Made by a program: the position numbers and the translations under genes. The notes under the pieces were generated by a model, which was not told the DNA's origin, ran no database searches, and was given only the letters and a program-made list of their open reading frames with translations. Shown one piece after another: positions 36,466-45,200 of a stretch of 64,000 bases of DNA (within the stretch, counting starts at the first letter, position 1; every line of letters begins with the position of its first letter). Origin of the DNA: Nucisporomicrobium flavum (GTDB lineage Bacteria; Actinomycetota; Actinomycetes; Mycobacteriales; Micromonosporaceae); contig NZ_JADMLH010000018.1 of the NCBI RefSeq assembly GCF_016464385.1, forward strand, positions 62,001 through 126,000, in the 5' to 3' direction.

Positions 36466-37268
36466 GGAAGCTCCAGCGGGAGCTTGATGCCGTCGAGGGC
36501 GCTCCTGCACGGGCAGGAGCGCTCCCGGGGCAGCCTGGTCACCGCGTCCAGCAGCACCTCGCGGAGCCTCGCCGTGTTGTCCGCGAAGACCTTGAACACC
36601 TCTTCGTGGGTCACCCCGTGGTCGCCCTCGACGCCCGCGTCCAGGTCCGTCACGAGCGCGATGGCCGTGTAGCAGAGGGCCAGCTCGCGGGCGAGTACCG
36701 CTTCCGGGTGACCCGTCATGTTGACGATTGTCCCGCCGATCGACGTGAACCAGCGCGACTCCGCCCGCGTCGAGAACCGCGGCCCTTCGACCACCACCAT
36801 CGTGCCGCCGTCCACCGGGCCCACCGGCTCACCGGCCGCCAGCACCGCCCGCCGCCCGTCCGGGCAGTACGGGTCCGCGAACGACACGTGCACCGCGCCG
36901 GTGTCGTAGAACGTCTGCTCGCGGCCGCTCGTCCGGTCGATCAGCTGGTCCGGCACGACGAACGTGCCAGGCCCCAGCTCAGGCCGCAGGCCACCGACCG
37001 CGCAGGGCGCGATGATCTGGCGTACGCCCAGGGAGCGCAACGCCCACAGGTTGGCCCGGTAGGGGATCCGGTGCGGCGGGAAACGATGGTCGCGGCCGTG
37101 CCGCGGCAGGAAAGCCACCCGCCGCCCGCCCACCTCGGCGAGGGTGATCCGGTCCGAGGGAGCACCGTACGGCGTGGACACCTCGCGCTCCGTCGCGCCG
37201 TCGAGAAGCGCGTACAGCCCGGATCCGCCGATGACGCCGATCTCCGCCTCAAGGGGTCGCTCGTTCAT
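36462..37268 (-). CDS. S-methyl-5'-thioadenosine phosphorylase / purine phosphorylase family (MTAP)
   Basis: A 268-residue nucleoside phosphorylase that would cleave 5'-methylthioadenosine (or a related purine nucleoside) with phosphate in purine and methionine salvage. Family motifs: I-G-G-S-G-L-Y (about 12-18), P-R-H-G-R-D-H-R-F-P-P-H-R-I-P-Y-R-A-N, E-G-P-R-F-S-T-R-A-E-S-R and N-M-T-G-H-P-E. The purine-site region reads V-T-D-L-D-A-G, closer to purine nucleoside-type members than to classical MTAP, so substrate preference is open. ATG 37268. Divergent from the YqgE-like gene. Confidence 0.88.
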   Translation of the reverse strand: MNERPLEAEIGVIGGSGLYALLDGATEREVSTPYGAPSDRITLAEVGGRRVAFLPRHGRDHRFPPHRIPYRANLWALRSLGVRQIIAPCAVGGLRPELGPGTFVVPDQLIDRTSGREQTFYDTGAVHVSFADPYCPDGRRAVLAAGEPVGPVDGGTMVVVEGPRFSTRAESRWFTSIGGTIVNMTGHPEAVLARELALCYTAIALVTDLDAGVEGDHGVTHEEVFKVFADNTARLREVLLDAVTRLPRERSCPCRSALDGIKLPLELP

Positions 37269-37371
37269 GCGCAGACCTTATCGGTGGCGGGAACCGCAAG
37301 CTAATGTCCAAGCATGGCGCGAAGGCGAGGCGGTTGTGTTCAGTGAAGAGCAGCGCATCGGAGGTCGATCG

Positions 37372-37929
37372 GTGGAGTCGATGACCGGTCAACTGCTGGT
37401 CGCGACACCGACCCTCAAAGATCCCAACTTCGACCGTACGGTCGTGCTGCTCGTCGCCCACGAAACCGGGGGAGCGCTGGGCGTGGTGCTCAACCGCGCC
37501 ACCGAGGTGCCGGTCGCGGAGGTCCTCGGCGACTGGGGAGCGCTCGCCGGCGACCCGGCCGTGCTCTTCGAGGGCGGACCGGTCCAGCCGGAGTCCGCCA
37601 TCTGCCTGGCCCGTACCCGCCCCGAGGTCAAGAAGCGCGTCACCGGCTTTCACCAGGTCGCAGGCTCCCTCGGCACGGTCGACCTGTCGGCCGACCCGGA
37701 CCGGCTGCGCGAGAGCGTGGCGGGGATCAGGGTGTTCGCCGGATATTCGGGATGGTCGCCGGGGCAGCTCGAGGACGAGATCGCGTCGGGCTCCTGGTTC
37801 GTCTTCGACGCGCTGCCGGGGGATCCGTTCGTGAGCCGTCCGGACGACCTCTGGGCGATGGTGCTCCGCAGGCAGGGGGACATCCTGGCCGCGGTGGCCC
37901 ACTTCCCGCCCGACGTGTCGCTGAACTGA
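37372..37929 (+). CDS. YqgE/AlgH family protein
   Basis: A 185-residue cytoplasmic protein of the conserved YqgE/AlgH family (DUF179), whose biochemical role is unknown. Recognisable segments are M-T-G-Q-L-L-V-A-T-P-T-L-K-D-P-N-F-D-R-T-V-V, G-A-L-G-V-V-L-N-R-A-T, F-E-G-G-P-V-Q and G-Y-S-G-W-S-P-G-Q-L-E-D-E-I-A-S-G-S-W. GGAGG is 7 nt before GTG 37372, which is preferred. ATG 37381 and GTG 37336 are alternatives. Last chromosomal gene before tRNA-Ala. Confidence 0.88.
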   Translation: MESMTGQLLVATPTLKDPNFDRTVVLLVAHETGGALGVVLNRATEVPVAEVLGDWGALAGDPAVLFEGGPVQPESAICLARTRPEVKKRVTGFHQVAGSLGTVDLSADPDRLRESVAGIRVFAGYSGWSPGQLEDEIASGSWFVFDALPGDPFVSRPDDLWAMVLRRQGDILAAVAHFPPDVSLN

Positions 37930-38005
37930 AGGTCGGGGTCCCTGCGGGTGGGCGGCGGCGGGGTGTGTACTATTTCCTTCGTGCCCGGGCGACCGGACAT
38001 GGCAA

Positions 38006-38078
38006 GGGGCTGTGGCGCAGCTGGTAGCGCACCACACTGGCAGTGTGGGGGTCAGGGGTTCGAGTCCCCTCAGCTCCA
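38006..38078 (+). tRNA. tRNA-Ala (anticodon GGC)
   Basis: A 73-nt cloverleaf: acceptor GGGGCTG/CAGCTCC, D-arm with AGCTGGTAGC, anticodon stem CCACA/TGTGG with loop C-T-GGC-A-G, T-arm GGGGTTCGAGTCCCC. CCA is not encoded (CC then C). The 3' end marks the left boundary of the putative integrated element, a common attachment site for actinobacterial elements. Confidence 0.96.
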
Positions 38079-38099
38079 CCCCATTTGAGCAGGAAAAAC

Positions 38100-38141
38100 G
38101 CACCGTCCAACTCTCCAAGTTGGACGGTGCTGATTTTTTTT
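38100..38141 (+). terminator. Intrinsic terminator 22 bp after tRNA-Ala
   Basis: A perfect 12-bp stem, GCACCGTCCAAC (38100-38111) and GTTGGACGGTGC (38119-38130), with loop TCTCCAA and followed by eight T residues (38134-38141). This is a classical rho-independent terminator, rare in such high-GC sequence. It may terminate the tRNA or shield the element from chromosomal transcription. Confidence 0.9.
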
Positions 38142-38602
38142 GCGCACACATGTGCACACCTAATGATCTTGAGGTGCGGTACGTGCCTTGCCGCCGCAGA
38201 GCCGGAATGTACTGCCTAAACCGACCCTGAGCTGCGGAAACGTCCCATAATCAGGATTCTTGGCCGTCGTTTGAGCCTCCAGGTGGGGCTGTCTGAATCT
38301 TGGGCGGCAGTGTCCCAAATCACATTTAGCTCTTACGGGAACTTCGACCTCAAGGGCCTCCCGCCGGCTGTCGCGGAGCCGCCCAGGGGGCGGCCGCTCA
38401 TCCTCAACGAGACAGCCTCGGACAGCGGCAGTCAGGGCCTCCGTGGCTGTCTCCGGCCTCTCGCGTCGGCAAGGCTTGGAAGAGCCAGCAGCGACCTTCC
38501 TCGAGGCTCCGACTGGCAACCGCAGAAACCTTCGTAACGGCCCGCAGCCCTACGGCCGGCCTACGGCTACACCACGGGGCGTTCATACGACGGGAGGAAC
38601 GA
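38142..38602. other. Gap between the tRNA terminator and the first element gene
   Basis: This 461-bp stretch holds no gene I can support. It starts with the palindrome CACATGTG (38147-38154). Its G+C content is visibly lower than that of the chromosome. This is where an attachment-site arm or an integrase gene is often found in such elements, but no integrase fragment with the R-H-R-Y residues could be read on either strand. Confidence 0.5.
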
Positions 38603-38899
38603 ATGCCAGAGCAGGATGCCCAGCAACCGCAGCGCCGGGACGCCGACGAGGAGCTCTACTTCTCCGTAGAGCAGGTGGCCGCCCAGTTGAAGGTCTCAGC
38701 ACGATGGCTCGCTGATCAGTGCCGTGACGGCCGAGTCGAGCACGTGCACCTCGCAAGGAAGCGCAAGTTCACTCCTGCGCAGGTTCGGAAGCTCCTCGAC
38801 AGCCACACGGTCAAGCCTGCGGAGGTTCGAGAGCAAGAACGCGGTCATGAGCGGGCGGTGCAACGCGTGCGTCGGGAACGCGCGCGACAGCGCCGCTAG
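38603..38899 (+). CDS. Excisionase-like helix-turn-helix protein
   Basis: A 98-residue basic DNA-binding protein. The HTH_17/excisionase core reads Y-F-S-V-E-Q-V-A-A-Q-L-K-V-S-A-R-W-L-A-D, with C-R-D-G-R-V-E-H-V-H-L-A-R-K-R-K-F-T as the wing, followed by a strongly Arg/Glu-charged tail (about 70-98). GGGAGGA lies 5 nt before ATG 38603. As the first gene of the element it may be the recombination directionality factor or a regulator of the replication gene downstream. Confidence 0.75.
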   Translation: MPEQDAQQPQRRDADEELYFSVEQVAAQLKVSARWLADQCRDGRVEHVHLARKRKFTPAQVRKLLDSHTVKPAEVREQERGHERAVQRVRRERARQRR

Positions 38900-38942
38900 A
38901 ACTCCTAATACGCGAGTGATTGGCATCGGGAAGCGCCTGACT

Positions 38943-39000
38943 CCCACAAGAATTTCTGTGGGGGTCGCCCCTCCCAGGCCGCAATAAAACTGCGGCCTGG
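38943..39000 (+). promoter_or_regulatory. Two hairpins between the HTH gene and the primase gene
   Basis: CCCACA/TGTGGG (38943-38962) and, closely following, a perfect 10-bp stem CCAGGCCGCA/TGCGGCCTGG (38974-39000) with an A-rich loop. They may terminate the HTH gene or attenuate expression of the replication gene 93 bp downstream. Confidence 0.5.
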
Positions 39001-39092
39001 CTCCCAAGGAGCCTATCTCAGCGGCGACTACGCCGCCAGCGGCCCGACAGCTCGGAATCGTCGTTGCGCGCAAGCAACTCAATGGGGACTAA

Positions 39093-41567
39093 GTGAATAG
39101 CACACCAGATACCCTCTCGGCAGCAATGGCATGGTTCGATGTCGGCTGCACTGTAATTCCCATCCGCGCAGATGGGAGCAAGGCTCCTCTCGTCCCGTGG
39201 CGAAGCTATATGCGCACGCCGCCAGATCGAAGACAAGTCGATAAATGGTTTACGGGCAACCCGCCTGGAATCGCGATAGTGTGCGGCAGTGCCTCTTTGG
39301 GACTTGAGATGCTTGAGCTCGAAGGCCGTGCAGTCGACGAGGGCTTGGGGCAGGCGCTGATTGAGCTTCTTGCTGAAGCTGGCCTGGCCGATCTATGGAA
39401 GCAACTAACGTCCAACGGTTATTGGGAGAGGTCGCCGACCGGAGGAGTTCATATCCTCTATAGGATTACCGATGCCGCAGTCGACAGGAATCTCAAGCTG
39501 GCGCGGCGACCCGCGACCGAGTACGAGCTTTCGATTGATGCGACCGACAAAGTCAAGACTCTTGCCGAAACCCGAGGCGAAGGTGGCTACACCATCGTCG
39601 CTCCGTCCCACGGAACCGTGCATGAAACACGCCGCCCGTGGGTGGCCCTGAGCGGATCAACGCCAGCGCGCATTCCCGCCATCAGCGCGACTGAACGGGC
39701 AGCGTTGTTGGATGCGGTGAGAGCGCTTGACGAAATGCCGCCCCCGCTGTCTGTCGCCCCGCATCGTCCGCCTGCGCCGTCAACTGGACTCGACGTCACC
39801 CCAGGTGATGACTTCGAGCGGCGCATGGACTGGAGCGACTTGTTGGTGCCGGCTGGGTGGACGCTTGTACACACGGTGGGACGTACGCGGTATTGGCGAC
39901 GCCCAGGCAAGAGCGCGGGAGTTTCGGCAACGACGGGTCGCGCTGATGACCGCGATCGGCTTTTTGTGTTCAGCAGCAGCACGGTGTTTGAGACGGAAAC
40001 GCCGCTGACGAAGTTTCATGTCTTTGCGGTGCTGCACCATGGCGGGGACCATCGCGCTGCTGCTCGGGCACTGCGCCATGACGGATACGGTCGACGCCTC
40101 GATGTGCAACCGGTGCCAGATGACTCAGCTACCAGCCCGGGGGTCCAGCCGCAGGCCGCAGCGCCGGCTCGCGCCCGTGTCGCACACGAAGCGGTGTCGC
40201 CGCCGGCGGCATGGGGACCAACGGAAGACGGACTGGCTCGCGCCTTGGTGGCGCACCACGGTCACGAGCTGAGGTATTGCCCTCAGCGAGGAGCTTGGCT
40301 GTTGTGGTTGGGGCATCGGTGGGTCTGGGACGACGCGGAACGGCACCGGGAGTACGTGAGGGAGTTGGCTCGGCAGTTGCCCGGCGCTGGCGCCTGGCGT
40401 CGTTTCCGGTCTCAGGCGTTGTCTGCCGGCGGAGTGTCTGGCGTGGTGCGCCTGGCGCGTTCGGACCCTGCGGTGACCGTGTCGTTGGCCACGTTGGACG
40501 CCCGTCCTTATGAGCTGAACACTCCGGCAGGTGTGGTGAGTCTTCGGACCGGTGAGGTGGGTGCCGCGGATCCGAAGCTTCTGCACACTCGGTCAACAGC
40601 GGTCGCGCCGGACTTCGAGCAGCGATCGGAGGTTTTCGACGCCTTTCTGCATGACACCTTCGGCGAGGATGACGAGCTGGCGGGGTACGTGCAGCGGTTG
40701 ATCGGCGTTTCGGCCATCGGCAGTGTGCTTGAGCAGCTGCTTCCGTTCGCGGTGGGTCCTGGAGCGAATGGTAAGTCGACGCTGTTGGAAGCGGCGATGC
40801 ACGCGTTGGGTCGTGGCGATGACGGCTATGCGCGGGCAGGGTCGTCGGAGATGTTGATGGTGCGTAAGCATGCGGAGCATCCGGCGGAGCTGGCTCAGCT
40901 GTCTGGCGCACGATTGGTGGTCTGTGCGGAGCTCGACGAGGGGCAGCGTTTCGCCGAGGCGCGGGTCAAGCAGTTGACCGGCCGCGATTCGTTGTCGGCA
41001 CGGTTCATGCGGCGGGATTGGTTCACGTTCGAGCCGAGCCACACCTTGTGGCTGCTTGGCAATCACCTGCCGGCAGCACGGGCCGGCGGGCCGGCGTTTT
41101 GGCGGCGGATCCGGGTGCTGCCGTTCAACCGGGTGGTGCCGCCCCAGAGGCAGGACAAGAAGCTCGGTGAGCGTCTGGCGCAGGATGCGCCCGCGATCTT
41201 GGCGTGGATCATCGCTGGGGCCACGGCATATCACCAGGGCGGACTTCGTGAGCCTGCGTCGGTGTCGTCGGCAACTGAGGCGTACGCCAGGGATCAGGAC
41301 ACGGTCGGTCGATTCGTCGACGAGCAGTGCCACCGCCAGCCAGGGTCGGCGGGGGTACGAACGGCCGTGAGCGTACTGCGTGATGCGTATGAGCAGTGGT
41401 GCGAGCAGCTGGGCGAGCGTCCTGTGTCGGCGAAGCGTCTTACCCAGGAGCTGCAGAGCCGGTTCGGTGTTGCCGATGCGCGGGGCGGCAAGGGGCAACG
41501 CTTTTACACCGGCATCGCGCTCCTGGACGTCGACGATCTCCAGACCGTTCTGGCCGTGGACTCATGA
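39093..41567 (+). CDS. Primase-polymerase / SF3 helicase replication protein
   Basis: An 824-residue replication protein. The N-terminal bifunctional primase/polymerase (Prim-Pol) domain covers about 5-200, with P-I-R-A-D-G-S-K-A-P-L-V-P-W, an acidic L-E-M-L-E-L-E-G strand and S-P-T-G-G-V-H-I-L-Y-R. A D5/P4-type N-domain (about 390-520) leads into the SF3 helicase: Walker A G-P-G-A-N-G-K-S-T (about 557-565), Walker B region V-V-C-A-E-L-D-E, sensor G-N-H-L-P. A winged-helix end follows. It would prime and unwind at the element's origin, allowing excised replication. Iteron-like repeats lie directly downstream. GTG 39093 starts the protein. Confidence 0.9.
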   Translation: MNSTPDTLSAAMAWFDVGCTVIPIRADGSKAPLVPWRSYMRTPPDRRQVDKWFTGNPPGIAIVCGSASLGLEMLELEGRAVDEGLGQALIELLAEAGLADLWKQLTSNGYWERSPTGGVHILYRITDAAVDRNLKLARRPATEYELSIDATDKVKTLAETRGEGGYTIVAPSHGTVHETRRPWVALSGSTPARIPAISATERAALLDAVRALDEMPPPLSVAPHRPPAPSTGLDVTPGDDFERRMDWSDLLVPAGWTLVHTVGRTRYWRRPGKSAGVSATTGRADDRDRLFVFSSSTVFETETPLTKFHVFAVLHHGGDHRAAARALRHDGYGRRLDVQPVPDDSATSPGVQPQAAAPARARVAHEAVSPPAAWGPTEDGLARALVAHHGHELRYCPQRGAWLLWLGHRWVWDDAERHREYVRELARQLPGAGAWRRFRSQALSAGGVSGVVRLARSDPAVTVSLATLDARPYELNTPAGVVSLRTGEVGAADPKLLHTRSTAVAPDFEQRSEVFDAFLHDTFGEDDELAGYVQRLIGVSAIGSVLEQLLPFAVGPGANGKSTLLEAAMHALGRGDDGYARAGSSEMLMVRKHAEHPAELAQLSGARLVVCAELDEGQRFAEARVKQLTGRDSLSARFMRRDWFTFEPSHTLWLLGNHLPAARAGGPAFWRRIRVLPFNRVVPPQRQDKKLGERLAQDAPAILAWIIAGATAYHQGGLREPASVSSATEAYARDQDTVGRFVDEQCHRQPGSAGVRTAVSVLRDAYEQWCEQLGERPVSAKRLTQELQSRFGVADARGGKGQRFYTGIALLDVDDLQTVLAVDS

Positions 41568-41596
41568 TCCGCCGTGCTGATCGTTGCCGCGTCGGG

Positions 41597-41726
41597 GTGA
41601 CAGGTGACAGATGTTCCGCACTTTCCCGGTTGACGGCTATCGCGCGCGGGCGCGCGGACAGGTGGTGCGCGCACGATGCCGGTCAGCTTGCAATGTCGGG
41701 CAGACCTGTCACCTGTCACCTGTTAC
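41597..41726. repeat. Iteron-like GTGACAG repeats, candidate origin
   Basis: Two 7-bp units form GTGACAGGTGACAG (41597-41610). On the opposite strand three units form the run ending at 41726 (CTGTCACCTGTCAC at 41706-41719 is the exact reverse complement, followed by one diverged unit, CTGTTAC). A spacer of 95 bp separates the two 14-bp arms. The position 30 bp after the replication gene suggests replication-initiator or helicase binding sites. Confidence 0.7.
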
Positions 41727-41807
41727 GGGCTTGGCCGAAAGTGGACGTCTCACTGAGTCATCGTTGCCGATACGCCGGGTTGTGCCTCAGGAGGATCTTG
41801 CACCAGG

Positions 41808-42761
41808 ATGTTCGGCATGGGGGGTCTGGAATACCGGCGAGGAATGCATCCGCTCGGCCTCGGGACGTGGGCCTACCTCAGGCCGCCAGGTACGTGGGGG
41901 TGGAGTAACTGCGGTCTGCTCGTCGCTGGCGCAGATGCGCTGCTGGTGGATACGCAGTTCGATTTGCCGTTAACGCGTGAACTTCTGGCAGCCGTCGCCG
42001 AGGTGGCGCCAGGGGTGGAGATAGGCACGGTGGTTACGACCCACGCGAACGGCGATCACTGCTGGGGCAACGAGCTTCTTCCGCGGGCGGAGGTTATCGG
42101 CTCGTCGGCTTGCGGCCACGGAATGGCGCACGAGGTGCAGCCGGCAGAGTTGGCAGCGCTGAGCGGCCCCGGGTCGCCGGCTACACCGCTCGGCGATTAC
42201 ATGCGCAGGCACTTCGGCGCCTTCGACTTCGAGGGCATCACGGTGACACCCCCGACGCGCACGTTCAGTGGTCAACTAGACCTGACCTTGGGAAACCGGC
42301 GGGTCGAGGTCATAGAAGTCGGGCCTGCGCACACCGACGGCGATGTGATCGTGCACGTGCCGGACGTGGGTGTCGTATTCGCCGGGGACATCTTGTTCAT
42401 CGGCGGGCACCCGATTATGTGGACCGGGCCTATCAGGAACTGGATCATTGCCTGTGATCGGATCGCTGAGACCGGCGCGGACCTGATCGTTCCGGGGCAC
42501 GGGCCTATCACCGATCAGGCTGGAGTTTCCGTGTTCCGCGGTTACCTTGAGTGGGTCGCCGGCTGGGCGCAGGAGGCTTACGCGGCGGGCATGCCGTACT
42601 GGGAGGCTGGCGCCCCGGAGAGGGTGCCCGCTGCGTATGCGAGGTGGGGTAACCCGGAACGGCTGGTTATCACCATGGCTGCCGCCTACCGGGAGCTGGG
42701 TGACGCTCCGCACGAGTTGCTGGATGTGCTCGCGAAGGTCGCTGCCGCCGAACCGGCATAG
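41808..42761 (+). CDS. MBL-fold metallo-hydrolase
   Basis: A 317-residue metallo-beta-lactamase-fold protein. The metal site reads T-H-A-N-G-D-H-C-W-G-N (about 78-88), an H-x-N-x-D-H variant of the usual H-x-H-x-D-H. Downstream ligands are in A-H-T-D-G-D, F-A-G-D-I-L-F and P-G-H-G-P-I. The replacement of the second His by Asn recurs in some MBL sub-families and may change metal content. Substrate unknown. It is cargo of the element. Its stop abuts that of the convergent XRE/MmyB regulator (42762). Confidence 0.85.
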   Translation: MFGMGGLEYRRGMHPLGLGTWAYLRPPGTWGWSNCGLLVAGADALLVDTQFDLPLTRELLAAVAEVAPGVEIGTVVTTHANGDHCWGNELLPRAEVIGSSACGHGMAHEVQPAELAALSGPGSPATPLGDYMRRHFGAFDFEGITVTPPTRTFSGQLDLTLGNRRVEVIEVGPAHTDGDVIVHVPDVGVVFAGDILFIGGHPIMWTGPIRNWIIACDRIAETGADLIVPGHGPITDQAGVSVFRGYLEWVAGWAQEAYAAGMPYWEAGAPERVPAAYARWGNPERLVITMAAAYRELGDAPHELLDVLAKVAAAEPA

Positions 42762-43622
42762 TCACTGGGCCCGCTCGGCCTCGTCCGGCTCGATCGGCAC
42801 GAGCATCATCAGCCGGCTCGCTTGTGCACGCATCGGCGCGAAGGCGATTAGCTCGATCGGCTGCAGTCCGTTGTGCAGGGGCAGGTGCAGGTAGCGGTGG
42901 TCGCCGTCGGGGTGCGGGTAGGTGATCGGGTTCTGCTGGAAGCGCCGGGCGTCGGGGTTGACGTCCAGGATCTCTTCGATTACTGCGGCGAGCCGCTTGT
43001 TCTCCGGTTGCCGGGCCTGAGCGAACTGCATCTGGGCGAACATCTGCGGCCCCCAGTCGGTGTCCCACCTGTGACACTGCGTACGGGCTTCGGGGTAGGT
43101 GAATACCCAGCGCATGATGTTGTTCTCGTGGCCTTCGACCCAGGGGAACCAGCGGCTCATGTGCTTGTTGTAGGCGACGAGGTCCCAGGCTTCGTCGTTG
43201 ACGTAGGCCGGCCAGGGTTGTGCGTCGACGAGGCGTTGGATCGTCGGGGTGGATCGCATCCTCGATTGATGGATCGTGATGGTCAACGCGTGTCCGGTGG
43301 CGAGGAAGAACAGCATGCTCTTCTCTGCCTCGTCTAGGCGGAGTGTGTAGGCCACGCGGGTGAGGAAGTCGTCGGAGTAGTTCTGCAGCACCCCCCGCTC
43401 GAGGGCGCTGTACCAGCCGACGCTGTAGCCGGTCAGCGCCGCGACGGTCTCTTTGCTTACTCGCCGGTGACGGCGCGAGCGAGGTAGCGCCGCGTGCAGG
43501 CCGGGAATCTCGTCAGGGTTGAGACGCATCCTCCAGGCGTTGACGTGGCGTGCGAGGTCATCACTGAGTTCCGGAGGAGTCTGGCGGGAGGTTGTTGTGT
43601 CGGTCGGTGGCTGAGCGGTCAT
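42762..43622 (-). CDS. XRE-family regulator with MmyB-like ligand domain
   Basis: A 286-residue regulator. The N-terminal helix-turn-helix (about 45-95) includes R-V-S-K-E-T-V-A-A-L-T-G-Y-S-V-G-W-Y-S-A-L-E-R-G. The MmyB-like domain (about 110-280) has P-A-Y-V-N-D-E-A-W-D-L-V-A-Y-N, W-F-P-W, N-I-M-R-W-V-F and a final L-I-x-F-A-P beta segment. Such proteins in Actinobacteria often control an adjacent oxidoreductase and are thought to bind a lipophilic ligand. The SDR gene starts divergently 333 bp away and is the likely target. Confidence 0.88.
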   Translation of the reverse strand: MTAQPPTDTTTSRQTPPELSDDLARHVNAWRMRLNPDEIPGLHAALPRSRRHRRVSKETVAALTGYSVGWYSALERGVLQNYSDDFLTRVAYTLRLDEAEKSMLFFLATGHALTITIHQSRMRSTPTIQRLVDAQPWPAYVNDEAWDLVAYNKHMSRWFPWVEGHENNIMRWVFTYPEARTQCHRWDTDWGPQMFAQMQFAQARQPENKRLAAVIEEILDVNPDARRFQQNPITYPHPDGDHRYLHLPLHNGLQPIELIAFAPMRAQASRLMMLVPIEPDEAERAQ

Positions 43623-43955
43623 CGCGCTTCCTCGGGCGTGGTCGCATGGATGCCAAAGTGTGAATGTCCTTCATGGAAAGATCGAACCTAGCAGCGTTGA
43701 TCTATCGGTAAGGAGCCCTTTCCGAAAATGATCACTGCAGGTTGGCATGGACGGTGTTACGCCCGCTCCACTGCGTGACAAGCCGTCATTCCTAATTTCG
43801 GCAGTGTCACTGTGGATTTCACAGTGTGTGGGCAAACGCCGCCGCACGGTGCACGATATTGGCTTCATCACGGCGTTGCGGGCGTCCTCGATGGTCAAAG
43901 GCACTGTGACCAGCGGATCCAAGGTTCGGCCGCCACGCATGGCGGAAGGGGAATC
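43623..43955. promoter_or_regulatory. Divergent promoter region between the XRE/MmyB regulator and the SDR gene
   Basis: A 333-bp gap of lower GC content with no supported gene. It must carry the promoters for both divergent genes and probably the regulator's operator. I could not single out one palindrome with confidence. Confidence 0.4.
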
Positions 43956-44660
43956 ATGGGTCGAACCGCTCTAGTTGTCGGTGGCGCGCGAGGCATCGGG
44001 CTCGCGACGGCGCACGAGCTGGTCAAGGACGGACACCGCGTTGCTGTCACTTACCGTGACTCGGCGCCGCCTCCAGACATCTTCGCCGTTCGATGTGACG
44101 TAGCCGACACTGCATCGGTCGATGAAGCCTTCGCCCGCGTTGAACGGGAACTGAGTGCCGTGGAGATCGTCGTGGTGGCGGCCGGGGTTACGCGTGACAA
44201 GCTGCTGATGCGCATGAACGACGAAGACTTCGCCGATGTTCTCGACACCAATCTGACCGGGGCGTTCCGTGTGGCCAAACGCGCCAGTCGGGCGATGGTG
44301 CGCGCTCGGTGGGGAAGGTTGATCTTCATCTCGTCGGCAGTTGCGCTTCGAGGAGAAGCCGGCCAGGCCAACTATGCGGCCTCCAAAGCGGGCCTCATCG
44401 GATTCGCTCGGTCGCTGACGCGTGAGCTCGGCAGTCGCAACATCACCGCCAACGTGGTCGCTCCTGGCTATACCGAAACGGACATGACCGCGTCGTTGAC
44501 CGAAGATCAGCGCGAGCATATGCGTTCGCAGGTCCCGCTCGGCCGAGCCGCTCAGCCAGAGGAGATCGCCGCAGCAGTGTCCTACGTGGCCAGCGACAGA
44601 GCCGGCTACGTCTCCGGGGCCATCATCCCTGTCGATGGAGGAGCCGGCATGGGCCACTGA
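43956..44660 (+). CDS. FabG-like SDR oxidoreductase
   Basis: A 234-residue short-chain dehydrogenase resembling 3-oxoacyl-ACP reductase. Motifs: V-G-G-A-R-G-I-G-L-A (about 8-17), the N-A-G equivalent reading V-A-A-G-V, catalytic Ser in F-I-S-S-A-V, Y-A-A-S-K and the closing I-P-V-D-G-G-A-G-M. The N-to-A change in N-A-G is seen in some FabG-like proteins. GGAAGGGG precedes ATG 43956. It is divergent from the XRE/MmyB regulator. The XRE gene downstream starts 46 bp after its stop. Confidence 0.88.
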   Translation: MGRTALVVGGARGIGLATAHELVKDGHRVAVTYRDSAPPPDIFAVRCDVADTASVDEAFARVERELSAVEIVVVAAGVTRDKLLMRMNDEDFADVLDTNLTGAFRVAKRASRAMVRARWGRLIFISSAVALRGEAGQANYAASKAGLIGFARSLTRELGSRNITANVVAPGYTETDMTASLTEDQREHMRSQVPLGRAAQPEEIAAAVSYVASDRAGYVSGAIIPVDGGAGMGH

Positions 44661-44706
44661 ATCGTCCACTGGCGATCGGCCACATCACGGAAAGACCGAC
44701 ACCACC

Positions 44707-45120
44707 ATGGGGGACGATGTGCTGAGCACCTGCGACGAACCGGCGGCGACACAGGCCGAGCACGCGGCATCGAGGTCAATCGGTTGCGCTCTGACGTCAG
44801 AAAGGGAAGGGGACGAAGCAGGAATGGTCCCGGCCAGAGCGGCCGACAACGAATCAGAGGACGATTTTACCTACGGTCGACGGCTGCGGCGGGCGCGGCT
44901 GGCCAAGCAGTGGTCTCAGCTGCAACTGGCGCATCGCATGCGCGCGATCGGCGGCCAACATCGCGGCGCCGCGACGCTGCACTCTCTGCTGATCATGATC
45001 AGTAAGTGGGAAAACGATCGCAAGCACCCCAACCAGTACAGCCTGCACCTGATCGCTGCCGCGCTCGAGATCGACGTCACCAGCCTTGGTCTGCCCGTCG
45101 ATCGCGACTTCGTCTTCTAG
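44707..45120 (+). CDS. XRE-family helix-turn-helix regulator
   Basis: A 137-residue regulator. The C-terminal half is an XRE domain: Y-G-R-R-L-R-R-A-R-L-A-K-Q-W-S-Q-L-Q-L-A-H-R-M, I-S-K-W-E-N-D-R-K-H-P, L-H-L-I-A-A-A-L-E-I-D. The N-terminal half is polar and probably disordered. Starts at 44635 (overlapping the SDR gene), 44707 and 44824 are all in frame; 44707 is a compromise with a weak GGAAAG upstream. Unlike many Streptomyces homologues it lacks a TPR sensor domain. It is the nearest candidate regulator for the repeat operators at 45996 and 52466. Confidence 0.7.
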   Translation: MGDDVLSTCDEPAATQAEHAASRSIGCALTSEREGDEAGMVPARAADNESEDDFTYGRRLRRARLAKQWSQLQLAHRMRAIGGQHRGAATLHSLLIMISKWENDRKHPNQYSLHLIAAALEIDVTSLGLPVDRDFVF

Positions 45121-45200
45121 CTGCGCGCAGACCCGCACAAGGCGCGGCCATTGGCATCGGGTGTTCGCCAGCAGGCAGCACCTGTCGACAGGTTGTCGTG

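Noticed and set aside
37249..38157. 302-codon minus-strand frame across YqgE and tRNA-Ala
   Set aside because: It runs antisense through a conserved gene and the tRNA; no domain.
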